In this document: one piece after another, positions 56,480-64,000 of the stretch
Numbering within the stretch: position 1 is the stretch's first letter
How the letters are laid out: every line of letters begins with the position of its first letter
Assembly: GCF_905479755.1 (NCBI RefSeq)
Contig: NZ_CAJQNT010000010.1
Location: 109,421-173,420, forward strand
DNA from: an uncultured Schumannella sp.
GTDB lineage: Bacteria; Actinomycetota; Actinomycetes; Actinomycetales; Microbacteriaceae
Reading direction: 5' to 3'
Length of the DNA: 64,000 nt
The notes under the pieces: generated by a model
Seen by the model: only the letters and a program-made list of their open reading frames with translations
Told to the model about the DNA's origin: nothing
Database searches by the model: none
Position numbers and translations under genes: made by a program

Positions 56480-57135
56480 CGTCGCCGCTGGAGGACCTCC
56501 GGCTGAAGCGGGTAATCGTGGTGGGCGCCGGTCAGGCCGGGCTCGCGATGGGACACGCCTTGGCCCGCACCGGGCTGAAGCCACAGGTCGACTTCATGAT
56601 CGTCGACGCCAGCGCCGCAGGCGATCGTGCGTGGATTCGACGATGGCACTCCCTCCGGCTGTTCACCCCGGCCAGGCATTCCTCGCTGCCCGGCATTCCC
56701 TTCCCTGGCCCCCGATCTCACTACCCGAGAACCGACGAAGTAGCCGACTATCTGGAGAACTACGCCGCCCAGCTCGGCCTCCTCCCCATGTGGAATACCA
56801 GGGTTCATGGCGTCCAGGTCGACCCGCACGGGCATCGGCTGACCCTCATAACGAACGTCGGCGAGGTCGAGGCCCGTAACGTCGTGGCCGCGACCGGCCC
56901 GTTCGCGGAGCCTCGGTTCCCCGAGTTCGCCGGCCGAGTCCGGGTGCCGGGACGGAATCTGCACAGCGACGACTACACCCATCCGAAGCAGCTTCCCGAC
57001 GGATCGGTGCTGATCGTCGGCGCCGGCAACACCGGCCGTCAGATCGCTCGCGAGCTCTCGAGTTCCCACCAGGTGACGCTCGCCCGGTTCCCGCAGGCCG
57101 GCCTCTCAAGCGATCAAGGGGAAACGCGATCGTGA
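56476..57135 (+). pseudogene. Flavoprotein (CzcO-like monooxygenase), C-terminally truncated
   Basis: 219 codons. FAD-binding VVGAGQAGLAMGHAL, HSLRLFTPARHSSLPG, the FAD ATG motif in VAATGPFAEPRFP and the start of the NADPH-binding VLIVGAGNTGRQIA are present, as in CzcO-type flavoproteins that are about 350 residues long. The frame stops soon after the second Rossmann motif, so the C-terminal third is missing. TTG start overlapping the DsbA-like stop; its own end overlaps the next gene as GTGA. Probably inactive. Confidence 0.75.
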
Positions 57136-57917
57136 GGACGATGAGACGCCTTGGCATCCGTCTGTCGGCGCTACGTCCTCGTCGGGCGGGGCGTCATCGT
57201 GCCCAACCCGGCCGCGGTGGGAAGGCTGGCGCCCGTCGGTCGCTCGGAGCGCAGGTGATGAGCGCGGCGTCGTTCGGGTTCGTCTCCCTCTTGCTGCTCG
57301 CCGCGGCGCTGCCGGCCGCGAGCGGTCTTTCCGCGTCTGCCGTCGTGTCGGCGCCCGCCGCCGAGCTGCCCGCGCAGGCGTTCGTCAATCTCAGCGAAGC
57401 TTCGAACGGCCCCGTGTCCCGTGATGCCTACGGGGTCACGACCCGCGCCGAACTCCTCCGCCAGCAGTACACCCTGACCTACACGACCACATGGTCGGGT
57501 CCGATCCGATGGCCCTTCCCCACCCCCGTGCGGATCTCGTCCGACTTCGGATACCGTCCCCCACCCTGCAGCGGGTGTTCGAGCTACCACACCGCCGTCG
57601 ACTTCGACCCTGGTGCCGGGCAGCCGATCTATGCCATCGCCGAAGGGGTGGTCAAGGAGTCCGTCGACGGGTACGGGTCGTGGGGGAACTACGTCGTCCT
57701 CGAGCACCGGATCAACGGGCAGACGGTGGTGAGCAGCTACGCGCACATGCAGCGCGGCTCGAGCCCGCTGGTAGCGGGCCAGGTGGTGAAGGTCGGGGAG
57801 TTCGTTGGGCTCGTCGGTGCTACCGGGCAGGTCACCGGCGCGCACTTGCATCTCGAAATCGACGTCGACGGCCAGAAGGTCGACCCGTTCGCCTGGCTCA
57901 GCGCGAACGCAGGATGA
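57132..57917 (+). CDS. Secreted M23 (LytM) peptidase
   Basis: 261 aa. Arg-rich N-terminus, hydrophobic export segment (FVSLLLLAAALPAASG), then a LytM domain: GYRPPPCSGCSSYHTAVDF (His about 153) and HLHLEIDV (about 238) with the zinc ligands. Two nearby Cys (CSGC) are unusual. GTG at 57132 is coupled to the truncated flavoprotein; ATG 57258 with GGAG upstream is an alternative start. Substrate is presumably peptidoglycan. Confidence 0.88.
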   Translation: MRTMRRLGIRLSALRPRRAGRHRAQPGRGGKAGARRSLGAQVMSAASFGFVSLLLLAAALPAASGLSASAVVSAPAAELPAQAFVNLSEASNGPVSRDAYGVTTRAELLRQQYTLTYTTTWSGPIRWPFPTPVRISSDFGYRPPPCSGCSSYHTAVDFDPGAGQPIYAIAEGVVKESVDGYGSWGNYVVLEHRINGQTVVSSYAHMQRGSSPLVAGQVVKVGEFVGLVGATGQVTGAHLHLEIDVDGQKVDPFAWLSANAG

Positions 57918-57933
57918 GTGAGCTCTGTCAGCG

Positions 57934-58905
57934 GTGAACGACGACTGGGTGAACATCCCCGATGCCCCGCCGGACATCGGGCAGTTCCTCGCCCCGAATC
58001 TGCAGCCGCTACCGCTCCTCCCCCTCATCGGCCTCATACTGGCGGGACTCTATCTGCTGGGTGCCATCCGACTCTGGGCGACCGGACGGCCCTGGTCGGT
58101 CGGCAGAACCATCACCTTCCTGCTCGGATGCCTGACTATCGTGCTCGTCACCGGCCTCGGGGTCGAGGGCTACGGCTACGTCATGCTCTCGGTGTTCATG
58201 TTCCAGCAGCTCACCCTGATGATGCTCGTCCCGGCGCTGCTGGTCCTGGGCTCCCCCGGCACGTTGCTTCTGCGTGCGACCCCGCATCGCGGGTGGGGCC
58301 GCATCGTTCTACGTGTCGCGTTCCACGGCCTCCGCAGCCGAGTCGCACGCTGGCTGTTGCACCCCGCCTTCACCGTCCCCCTGTTCCTGCTGTCCTTCTA
58401 TGGGCTGTACCTCATGAATCTCGCCGACCCGATCCTCGCCCTTCCCTTCGGCCATCTCGGCCTGGAGCTCGGCTTCTTGGTCGCCGGAATGTTCTTCACG
58501 CTCCCCATCCTCAGCAACGACCCGCTTCCGATCAGGATGTCCTATCCCGCACGCGCCATCGACCTCACCGTCGAGGTTGCACTACACGCCTTCTTCGGCG
58601 TGTTCCTGATGATGAGCCCCTACCTCCTCCTCGACTCCTTCGCAAGCCCGCCGCCATCGCTGGGTGTCGATCCCCTTGCAGACCAAGGGATCGCGGGCGG
58701 TCTCGCCTGGTCATACGGCGAGGGCCCCAACGTTCTCATGCTGCTCTACATCCTTCAGCGATGGTTCCGCGACGACACATCCAAGGCAGCGGCGGCGGAC
58801 ATTCGGGCCTCTCGCTACGGCGACCCTGACCTCGATGCCTACAACGAGTATCTCGCGCAGCTCCACCGGCGCGAGGAGAAGCGTCCACCACGGGAGGCGC
58901 CGTAA
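57934..58905 (+). CDS. CtaG-type (caa3) cytochrome oxidase assembly protein
   Basis: 323 aa, about seven membrane helices, with VFMFQQLTLMMLVPALLVLGSPGTLLLRA and DPIQ-like DPLPIRM segments seen in the caa3-CtaG family (Pfam caa3_CtaG). Members are associated with copper delivery to oxidases and often sit beside copC/copD. GTG start. Followed by a 68-residue membrane protein and CopC. Confidence 0.85.
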   Translation: MNDDWVNIPDAPPDIGQFLAPNLQPLPLLPLIGLILAGLYLLGAIRLWATGRPWSVGRTITFLLGCLTIVLVTGLGVEGYGYVMLSVFMFQQLTLMMLVPALLVLGSPGTLLLRATPHRGWGRIVLRVAFHGLRSRVARWLLHPAFTVPLFLLSFYGLYLMNLADPILALPFGHLGLELGFLVAGMFFTLPILSNDPLPIRMSYPARAIDLTVEVALHAFFGVFLMMSPYLLLDSFASPPPSLGVDPLADQGIAGGLAWSYGEGPNVLMLLYILQRWFRDDTSKAAAADIRASRYGDPDLDAYNEYLAQLHRREEKRPPREAP

Positions 58906-58956
58906 TGAGCGCACCCGGACCAGCCGAGAAGATCACGAGGAGAGTCCGCCAACGCC

Positions 58957-59163
58957 ATGCTTCCCATCGAGAACTGGTGGCTCAACGCCCTGTGGTCGGT
59001 CTCGCCGACCATCCTGCTGGGTCTGGTGTTCTGGTTCATCATCCGAGTGATCGTTCGGGCCGATCGGGCCGAGCGCCGCGCCTATGCGCAGATCGAGGTC
59101 GAGGAGCGCACTCGCCGCGCTGCGGCTACACCTGAGTCCGCCGAAGCAGCTGAGAACGAGTAG
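58957..59163 (+). CDS. Small membrane protein between ctaG-like and copC
   Basis: 68 aa. One membrane helix (SVSPTILLGLVFWFIIRVIV) with a Trp-rich N-terminus (ENWWLNALW) and a charged helical tail. No function known to me. An alternative frame starting at 58905 overlaps the ctaG stop but encodes no hydrophobic or conserved pattern. Confidence 0.72.
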   Translation: MLPIENWWLNALWSVSPTILLGLVFWFIIRVIVRADRAERRAYAQIEVEERTRRAAATPESAEAAENE

Positions 59164-59193
59164 CACGACCACTACGAGAAATATGGAGCCCCT

Positions 59194-59829
59194 GTGAACA
59201 CGTACTCCCTCCGTCCCGCCGCCGCCATCGTGATCGCCGGCGCGGCGATCGCCCTGCTCGTCGCGGTCCCATCCCCGGCAGCTGCACATGACGGCCTCGT
59301 GTCCAGCTCGCCGGCCGCCGGCAGCACAGCGACGTCTGAGATCGAGACGGTCTCGTTGACCTTCAGCGATGAGCTGCTGGACATCGGGGACTCCAACGGG
59401 GCGTTCGCGATCCAGGTGGTAGGGCAGGACGATCTCTACTACAACCTCGACTGCGTGCAGCGGGACGGCCCAACGGCGTCAACGGCGGTGGCACTTGGGG
59501 AGTCGGGGACCTACGAGATTCGCTGGCAAGTGGCTTCCTCAGACGCTCACATCACCTCCGACACCTTCGATTTCGTCTATGAGAAGCCGACCGGCGCGGT
59601 CGCCGCCCCTGGCGCCACGAGTGCTCCGTGCGGAACTGGCAGCGAGGACGACAGCACCGCTGAGGAAGGTGCCTCCGGGGATGCGGATGAGAGCCGCACC
59701 GTGACCGGGCTCTGGGTCTTTGGCGGCGGACTCGTCGCCTTCCTGGTCGCCTCCGCGATCCTGGTCGCCGTGCTCGGGGCGCGGAGCCAGCGTCGCCGAG
59801 AGGCCAGCCGGGGGAAGCAACCCGAATGA
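59194..59829 (+). CDS. copC: CopC-domain copper-binding protein
   Basis: 211 aa. Signal peptide cleaved after PAAA to leave His32 (HDGLVSSSPAAG) as the mature N-terminus, the Cu(II) ligand of CopC. DAHITSD supplies further ligands. A Ser/Glu-rich linker leads to a C-terminal membrane helix (about 170-195), so the domain is anchored outside the membrane. Two Cys (DC and APC) could form a disulfide. GTG start; ATGA overlap with the next gene. Confidence 0.92.
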   Translation: MNTYSLRPAAAIVIAGAAIALLVAVPSPAAAHDGLVSSSPAAGSTATSEIETVSLTFSDELLDIGDSNGAFAIQVVGQDDLYYNLDCVQRDGPTASTAVALGESGTYEIRWQVASSDAHITSDTFDFVYEKPTGAVAAPGATSAPCGTGSEDDSTAEEGASGDADESRTVTGLWVFGGGLVAFLVASAILVAVLGARSQRRREASRGKQPE

Positions 59830-60200
59830 CACAACAACAGGCCCGCTATGGACGGTCATCATTCCACCGCACGGCGCTCGCCCCCGGCTTGCTGGCGGGC
59901 ATCGTGGCGGTTGTGGGAGTCGCGCTCGTCGATAGCGACTCCTTCGTGATTATCCGGTACGTCCTCGCGATCATGGCGCTCGTCATCGCCTGGTTCACCT
60001 TCCAGGCGCGGCAATGGTGGTGGCTGCCGATTCTGTTGGCGATCGCCGTGGTCTGGAATCCGGTCGTCCCGTTCGAGTTCACAGGGCCGTGGTGGTTGGC
60101 CGGCCAGTACATCGCTGCGCTCGGGTTCATCATCATCGGCATCTTCGTCAAGGTGCCGACCTCGGCCGACGCCGAGCGCCCGCGCCGCGCATGGAAGTAG
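59826..60200 (+). CDS. DUF6804-like four-helix membrane protein
   Basis: 124 aa with four hydrophobic helices. RYVLAIMALVIAWFTFQARQWWWLPILL and NPVVPFEFTGPWW are the recognisable pattern, matching what I recall as DUF6804. Function unknown. ATG overlaps copC by 4 bases and its end overlaps lnt by 10 bases, so it is part of the copC-lnt-lspA operon. Confidence 0.75.
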   Translation: MTQQQARYGRSSFHRTALAPGLLAGIVAVVGVALVDSDSFVIIRYVLAIMALVIAWFTFQARQWWWLPILLAIAVVWNPVVPFEFTGPWWLAGQYIAALGFIIIGIFVKVPTSADAERPRRAWK

Positions 60201-61783
60201 CTGAGATTCAGAACCCGAACCCGCCCGGCCGGATGGTCCACCGCCCAGTCCTTCTGCCGCTATGGGCCGCTCTGCCGGTTGCTGCGATGGCCGGCGTCGT
60301 CCTTGACGCCGGTTTCCCGGATCGCGACATCTGGCCCTTGGCATTCGTCGGCATCGGCCTCATCCTGGTCGCGCTTATCGGCCGCAGGGCTGCTAGTGCT
60401 CTGCTCGTCGGATTCGTCGGCGGCGGCTCGTTCTACCTGGCCCAGATTCAGTGGGCGTCGCTATTCCTCGGCCCTCTGCCGATGTCCGCGCTCGTGGTCC
60501 TGCAGGCTCTATTCTTCGCTCTCGGCTGCGTGACGATCACCCTCGCGTGGCGATGGGTGCCTCGGGCCTGGCCCGCCGGCCGGCTTCTGCTGCCGGCGGC
60601 CACGATCGCTGGACTCTGGACCCTCCGCGAGGCGATCTCGAGCACTTGGCCCTACGGGGGGTTCTCCTGGGGACGGGTCGCGATGTCCCAGTCGGACAGC
60701 CCGATCAAGGAACTGTTCCCGTGGGTTGGCATCGCCGGCGTGAGTTTCCTCATGGTCTTTCTCGTCGCGCTCATCATCGACGCCTTACGGCTATCCGCGG
60801 TGGACCCGTTGCGCCGCCTGTCAGCGCCCGTGATCGTCGCAACGATCCTGGTCGCGGTGCCGGGCTGGTCCCTCGAGCCCGTCGGCACGCTGCGGATCGC
60901 CGCCATCCAGGGCAACGGCCCCGCCGGGTACTTCGACGACCGCAGTCCCGGCGACCTCCTCGCCGCGCAGCTCGCCGCCACCCTCCCCATACTCGATCCC
61001 GACCTCGACGCCGTGCTTTGGCCGGAAGGCTCCACCGACCGCAGCCCACTCGAGGACATCTACACGGCGGCCGTCTTCGACCGGATCTCCGGTGAAGCGG
61101 ATGCTCCGCTGGTCGGATGGGCGATTACCGAGCGGGGCGGGCTCACCTACAACACGCAGATCCTGTGGCAGGCCGGGCAGGGTGCGGTCGACCTCTACGA
61201 CAAGAAGCGCCCCGTTCCCTTCGGCGAGTACGTGCCCGCCCGCGCCTTCTGGCGTCCCTTCGCCCCGGAGCTGATCGACCTGGTGCAACGCGACTACACA
61301 CCGGGCACCACCGACCCCATCTTCGGCATCGGCGGCGTCCCGGTGGGCGTGAACATCTGCTTCGATATCGTCGAGGATCAGGTGCTCCGCGACTCGGTGC
61401 TGCAGGGCGCGCAGCTGATCGTCGCCGCCTCCAACAATGCGGACTTCGGCCGCACCGATCAGAGCGCGCAGCAGCTCGCGATCGCCCGAGTCCGCGCCCT
61501 CGAGCTCGGGCGCACCGTCGTCAACGTATCGACGGTTGGACTCACCGCCGTCATCGCCCCGGACGGCCGCATCGTGGAGCAGCTGCCCTGGCACACCGCG
61601 GGCAGCATCGTCAGCGACGTCGATCTTGTCGAAACTCTCACCCCGGCCTCCCTCATCGGTCAGAGGCTCGAGTGGCTGCTGGCCGGCCTCGGCGTGGGCG
61701 CCCTGCTCGCCGCACTTCCCTGGCGCCGCCCTTCCGCGACAGCGGCATCCGCCGCGATTGGAGCACCTGCCCATGGACGATGA
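60191..61783 (+). CDS. lnt2: Second apolipoprotein N-acyltransferase (accessory copy)
   Basis: 530 aa, same architecture as the copy at 44061-45671: membrane helices, WPYGGFSWGRVAMSQS, nitrilase Glu in LWPEGSTD (about 277), Lys in YDKKRPVPFGEYVP (about 337), Cys in NICFDIVEDQV (about 389). Many substitutions relative to the chromosomal copy show it is a diverged paralogue or xenologue. Overlaps both neighbours. All three catalytic residues remain. Confidence 0.92.
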   Translation: MEVAEIQNPNPPGRMVHRPVLLPLWAALPVAAMAGVVLDAGFPDRDIWPLAFVGIGLILVALIGRRAASALLVGFVGGGSFYLAQIQWASLFLGPLPMSALVVLQALFFALGCVTITLAWRWVPRAWPAGRLLLPAATIAGLWTLREAISSTWPYGGFSWGRVAMSQSDSPIKELFPWVGIAGVSFLMVFLVALIIDALRLSAVDPLRRLSAPVIVATILVAVPGWSLEPVGTLRIAAIQGNGPAGYFDDRSPGDLLAAQLAATLPILDPDLDAVLWPEGSTDRSPLEDIYTAAVFDRISGEADAPLVGWAITERGGLTYNTQILWQAGQGAVDLYDKKRPVPFGEYVPARAFWRPFAPELIDLVQRDYTPGTTDPIFGIGGVPVGVNICFDIVEDQVLRDSVLQGAQLIVAASNNADFGRTDQSAQQLAIARVRALELGRTVVNVSTVGLTAVIAPDGRIVEQLPWHTAGSIVSDVDLVETLTPASLIGQRLEWLLAGLGVGALLAALPWRRPSATAASAAIGAPAHGR

Positions 61784-62336
61784 CACCGACCGCCTGGCTC
61801 CTTCCGTCGGCGGCCGAGCAATGGGCGGGAGCGCGGCCGCCACCGCTCGATTGAGGCTGGGAGCGGCCGCGCTGCTCATTTTCGCGGCAGGAATCGCCGC
61901 CGACCAACTCACGAAGTCGTGGGCGCTCTCAGCTTTGGCCGATGGCGCAGCGATCCCGCTTCTGCCTACCGTCAGCCTTCGTCTCGCATTCAATCCCGGT
62001 GTGGCCTTCGGCCTCGGGGCGAATCTCGGGCCGGTGGTCGCAATCGCAATCCTCGTCATCCTTCTCGCCCTCACGTCGTGGATCTCTTGGGCCATCGTGA
62101 GCGGCCGACCGCGGCGGCGTGTGCTACTGCTCGCCGCGGTAGCCGCAGGCGGCTGGGGAAACATGTACGACCGCGTGAGTCGAGCCGAGGGCCTGCCGCT
62201 ATCCGGGACCGTTGTCGACTTCATCGCTGTGGACTGGTTCGCCATCTTCAACGTCGGCGACATTCTCACCGTCTGCGGCATGATCGCATGGGCGGCGACA
62301 TCCCTATTCATTCGCGAGAAGACTGCCCGCAAGTAG
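61773..62336 (+). CDS. lspA: Lipoprotein signal peptidase (SPase II)
   Basis: 187 aa. AGIAADQLTKSWAL, LAFNPGVAFGLG, GNMYDR (first catalytic Asp, about 130) and FNVGD (second, about 160) are the LspA motifs, with four helices. Cleaves prolipoprotein signal peptides. ATG lies inside the end of lnt2. Having both enzymes in one metal operon implies lipoprotein clients in the same element. Confidence 0.93.
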   Translation: MDDDTDRLAPSVGGRAMGGSAAATARLRLGAAALLIFAAGIAADQLTKSWALSALADGAAIPLLPTVSLRLAFNPGVAFGLGANLGPVVAIAILVILLALTSWISWAIVSGRPRRRVLLLAAVAAGGWGNMYDRVSRAEGLPLSGTVVDFIAVDWFAIFNVGDILTVCGMIAWAATSLFIREKTARK

Positions 62337-62423
62337 CATCGCCACCCTGTTGGGCGTCAGGGCGGAGGAGTTGCGCGAGGTCTGACCGACGTCGAGCCCC
62401 GTGATGACAAAGACCTCGCGGCT

Positions 62424-62441
62424 ATACAGCGATCACTGTAT
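62424..62441. promoter_or_regulatory. CmtR-type operator
   Basis: ATACAG-CGATCA-CTGTAT is a perfect 6-6-6 palindrome 9 bp before the regulator start. TATGGT (62439-62444), 6 nt before the ATG at 62451, overlaps its right arm and is the likely -10 of a leaderless message, so bound repressor would cover the promoter. Confidence 0.8.
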
Positions 62442-62450
62442 GGTCATTAC

Positions 62451-62804
62451 ATGCTGACCATAGCCTCGCGCATCGACGTGATGAACCGCCTCGGCCGCGC
62501 AATGGCCGATCCCACCCGCTCCCGCATCCTGCTCAGCCTGCTCGAACGCCCCGGATACCCGGCCGAGCTCTCCCGCGACCTCGAGCTGACCCGCTCGAAC
62601 GTGTCGAACCATCTGGCGTGTCTGCGCGGCTGCGGGATCGTGGTCGCCACCCCGGAGGGGCGGCAGACCCGCTACGAAATCGCGGACCCGCACGTCACCC
62701 GCACCCTGTCCGCGCTGGTCGACACCGTGCTCGCCGTCGACGACGGCGTGGCCTGCACGGATGAGAACTGCGACGTGCCGCTGTGCTGCGGGGTGCCGGC
62801 ATGA
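62451..62804 (+). CDS. cmtR: CmtR-like ArsR-family Cd/Pb sensor
   Basis: 117 aa. LGRAMADPTRSRILLSLLE, LTRSNVSNHLACLRGCGIVVATPEGRQTRYEIAD match M. tuberculosis CmtR as I recall it. The two Cys of LACLRGCG (about 57 and 61) and a C-terminal Cys-rich tail CTDENCDVPLCC (about 102-113) are metal ligands or extras. Probably represses itself and the ATPase, whose ATG overlaps its stop (ATGA). Confidence 0.93.
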   Translation: MLTIASRIDVMNRLGRAMADPTRSRILLSLLERPGYPAELSRDLELTRSNVSNHLACLRGCGIVVATPEGRQTRYEIADPHVTRTLSALVDTVLAVDDGVACTDENCDVPLCCGVPA

Positions 62805-64000
62805 GCCGCGAGTGCTGTGGCCCCGAGGACGGTGTGGAGCCCCAGCGGCTCACCCTGACCCGCCGGGACGCGACCACCGCCGGTCCGGCCGGCCATGTCG
62901 ACGAGCACGCCGCGGCCGACGCGCACGGTCACGACGCGCACGACCACGACGAGGACGACGAGCACGACCACGGTGGCGACAGCGACGAGCTGGTGCCGTG
63001 GTGGCGCGACCGGCACCTGCTCCTGCCGATCGCCTCCGGCCTGCTCCTCGCGGTCGGCTACGGCCTGGAATGGTCCGGGATCGAACTGCCGGCGACGATC
63101 GTCCTGGCCGGCAGCCTCCTCGCCGGCGCCGCCACCTTCGTCCCAGGCGCGATCAGGCGGCTGCTGCGCCGCCGCCTGGGCGTTGGCCTGCTCATGACGA
63201 TCGCCGCCCTCGGCGCGGTGCTCCTGGGCCACGTCGGAGAAGCGGCCGCGCTGGCGTTCCTGTTCTCGATCGCCGAAGCCCTCGAGGACCGCGCGATGGA
63301 CCGCGCCCGCTCCGGGCTGCGCGCGCTGCTGTCGCTGATCCCGGAGACCGCCACCCTCTCGCGGCTCTCCGGCGAGGTCACTATCCCCGCGAGCGAGCTT
63401 CGCGAGCTTGACATCCTCGTCATCCGCCCCGGCGACCGGGTTGCCACGGACGGGATCGTGGTCAGCGGGCGAAGCAGCATCGACACCTCCGCGATCACCG
63501 GAGAGTCAATCCCGCTCGAGGTCGGCCCCGGCGACACGGTGCCCGCCGGGTCGATCAACGGCACCGGCTCCCTGCAGCTCGAGGCCACCGCGGACGGCCG
63601 AGACAACTCGCTCACCAAGATCGTCGAGCTCGTCGAGCAGGCCAACGCCCGCAAGGGCGAGCGCGCCCGCCTCGCGCACCGGATCGCCAAGCCGCTCGTG
63701 CCGACCGTGCTGATCCTCGCCGGCCTGGTGGTCGTGTTCGGCTTCATCGTCGGTGACCCGCTCACCTGGACCGAACGCGCACTCGTGGTCCTGGTCGCCG
63801 CCTCGCCCTGCGCGCTGGCGATCGCCGTCCCGGTCACGGTCATCTCCGCGATCGGCGCCGCCAGCAGATTCGGCGTCGTCATCAAGTCCGGCGAGGCCTT
63901 CGAGCAGCTCGGCACCATCAAGCTCCTCGCCTTCGACAAGACCGGCACACTCACCCGCGGCCGCCCCGAGGTCGTCGCCGTCGAGACCGTCGACCCGGAC
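62801..64000 (+). CDS. P1B-type cadmium/zinc-type ATPase, 3' end cut
   Basis: First 400 residues visible; continues past the window. N-terminus has ECCGPED then a His/Asp-rich stretch (DAHGHDAHDHDEDDEHDHGG, about 42-61) that may bind metal. Membrane helices follow; TGES (about 233), SPC (AASPCALAIAVP, about 335) and DKTGT (about 379). With CmtR this resembles the CmtR-controlled ATPases of mycobacteria. Metal is probably Cd, Zn, Pb or Co; the later motifs needed to decide are outside the window. Confidence 0.93.
   Translation, partial: MSRECCGPEDGVEPQRLTLTRRDATTAGPAGHVDEHAAADAHGHDAHDHDEDDEHDHGGDSDELVPWWRDRHLLLPIASGLLLAVGYGLEWSGIELPATIVLAGSLLAGAATFVPGAIRRLLRRRLGVGLLMTIAALGAVLLGHVGEAAALAFLFSIAEALEDRAMDRARSGLRALLSLIPETATLSRLSGEVTIPASELRELDILVIRPGDRVATDGIVVSGRSSIDTSAITGESIPLEVGPGDTVPAGSINGTGSLQLEATADGRDNSLTKIVELVEQANARKGERARLAHRIAKPLVPTVLILAGLVVVFGFIVGDPLTWTERALVVLVAASPCALAIAVPVTVISAIGAASRFGVVIKSGEAFEQLGTIKLLAFDKTGTLTRGRPEVVAVETVDPD

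Noticed and set aside
58905..59135. Gene starting at the ATG overlapping the ctaG-like stop
   Set aside because: The product lacks hydrophobic or conserved segments, whereas the overlapping frame at 58957-59163 encodes a plausible Trp-rich membrane helix.
59826..60191. Longer N-terminus for the second Lnt
   Set aside because: Upstream in-frame codons run through the DUF6804-like gene with Arg/His-rich shadow composition; the ATG at 60191 directly precedes the membrane domain.
50128..64000. Conjugative or phage element
   Set aside because: No relaxase, type IV secretion, integrase, terminase or capsid motif is visible; the region is described only as accessory.

Overview
This is a high-GC, gene-dense stretch of an actinobacterial genome. 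RbpA, the PafBC pair, TatA/TatC followed by a HelY-type helicase, GlgC/GlgA divergent genes, a split imuA'-imuB-dnaE2 mutasome with TCGAAC-N4-GTTCGA LexA boxes and many leaderless genes all fit Actinomycetota. Gene content and the intergenic repeat at about 22.5 kb suggest Microbacteriaceae, but I cannot name a genus. No rRNA, CRISPR array, transposase or integrase is visible. One tRNA-Leu(GAG) is present. No gene-free stretch exceeds 300 bases.

Layout. 1-8 kb: 3' part of an ABC-F ATPase, a small operon ending in a SURF1-like protein, fabG, serB, divergent glgC/glgA (glycogen), an ABC ATPase and a type B ribosomal protein L31. 8-18 kb: NUDIX and DEDDh exonuclease, trehalose synthase, an alpha/beta hydrolase with a GT4 glycosyltransferase, a YbaK-type editing protein, a histidine phosphatase, a sirtuin, a SpoU methyltransferase, a D,D-carboxypeptidase and an SGNH hydrolase. 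18-28.4 kb: a mutagenesis and repair neighbourhood with Pol IV, an SF2 helicase, a HAD protein, a tandem/inverted repeat, then dnaE2, imuB and imuA' in one SOS-controlled cassette. 28.4-32.6 kb: YdeI-like, DUF1905 and cold-shock/DUF1294 proteins, phosphoketolase and the tRNA.

32.7-44 kb looks like the conserved actinobacterial block M20 peptidase, uppP, PAC2, HAD, trmI, FKBP lipoprotein, pafB, pafC, tatA, tatC, helY. The Pup-proteasome genes that often lie between trmI and pafB are absent here. 44-49.9 kb: chromosomal apolipoprotein N-acyltransferase, RbpA, GDPD/SPFH/NfeD operon, an atypical SDR and a NUDIX protein.

50-64 kb is an accessory metal-resistance and cell-envelope region. It holds two P1B-type ATPases, each next to its own ArsR-family repressor with a recognisable palindromic operator; CopC and a CtaG-like membrane protein; a VKOR/DsbA-like oxidative folding pair; two secreted LytM peptidases; two paralogous small membrane proteins sharing a His-His / Cys-Cys / SISRT layout; a truncated flavoprotein; and a second lnt plus an lspA. 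The combination suggests metal export together with maturation of envelope metalloproteins and lipoproteins. The last ATPase runs off the right edge.

A recurrent regulatory theme is a TANNNT hexamer ending 6-8 nt before the start codon, implying leaderless mRNAs. In several tandem genes the upstream TAG stop codon supplies the first three bases of that hexamer.
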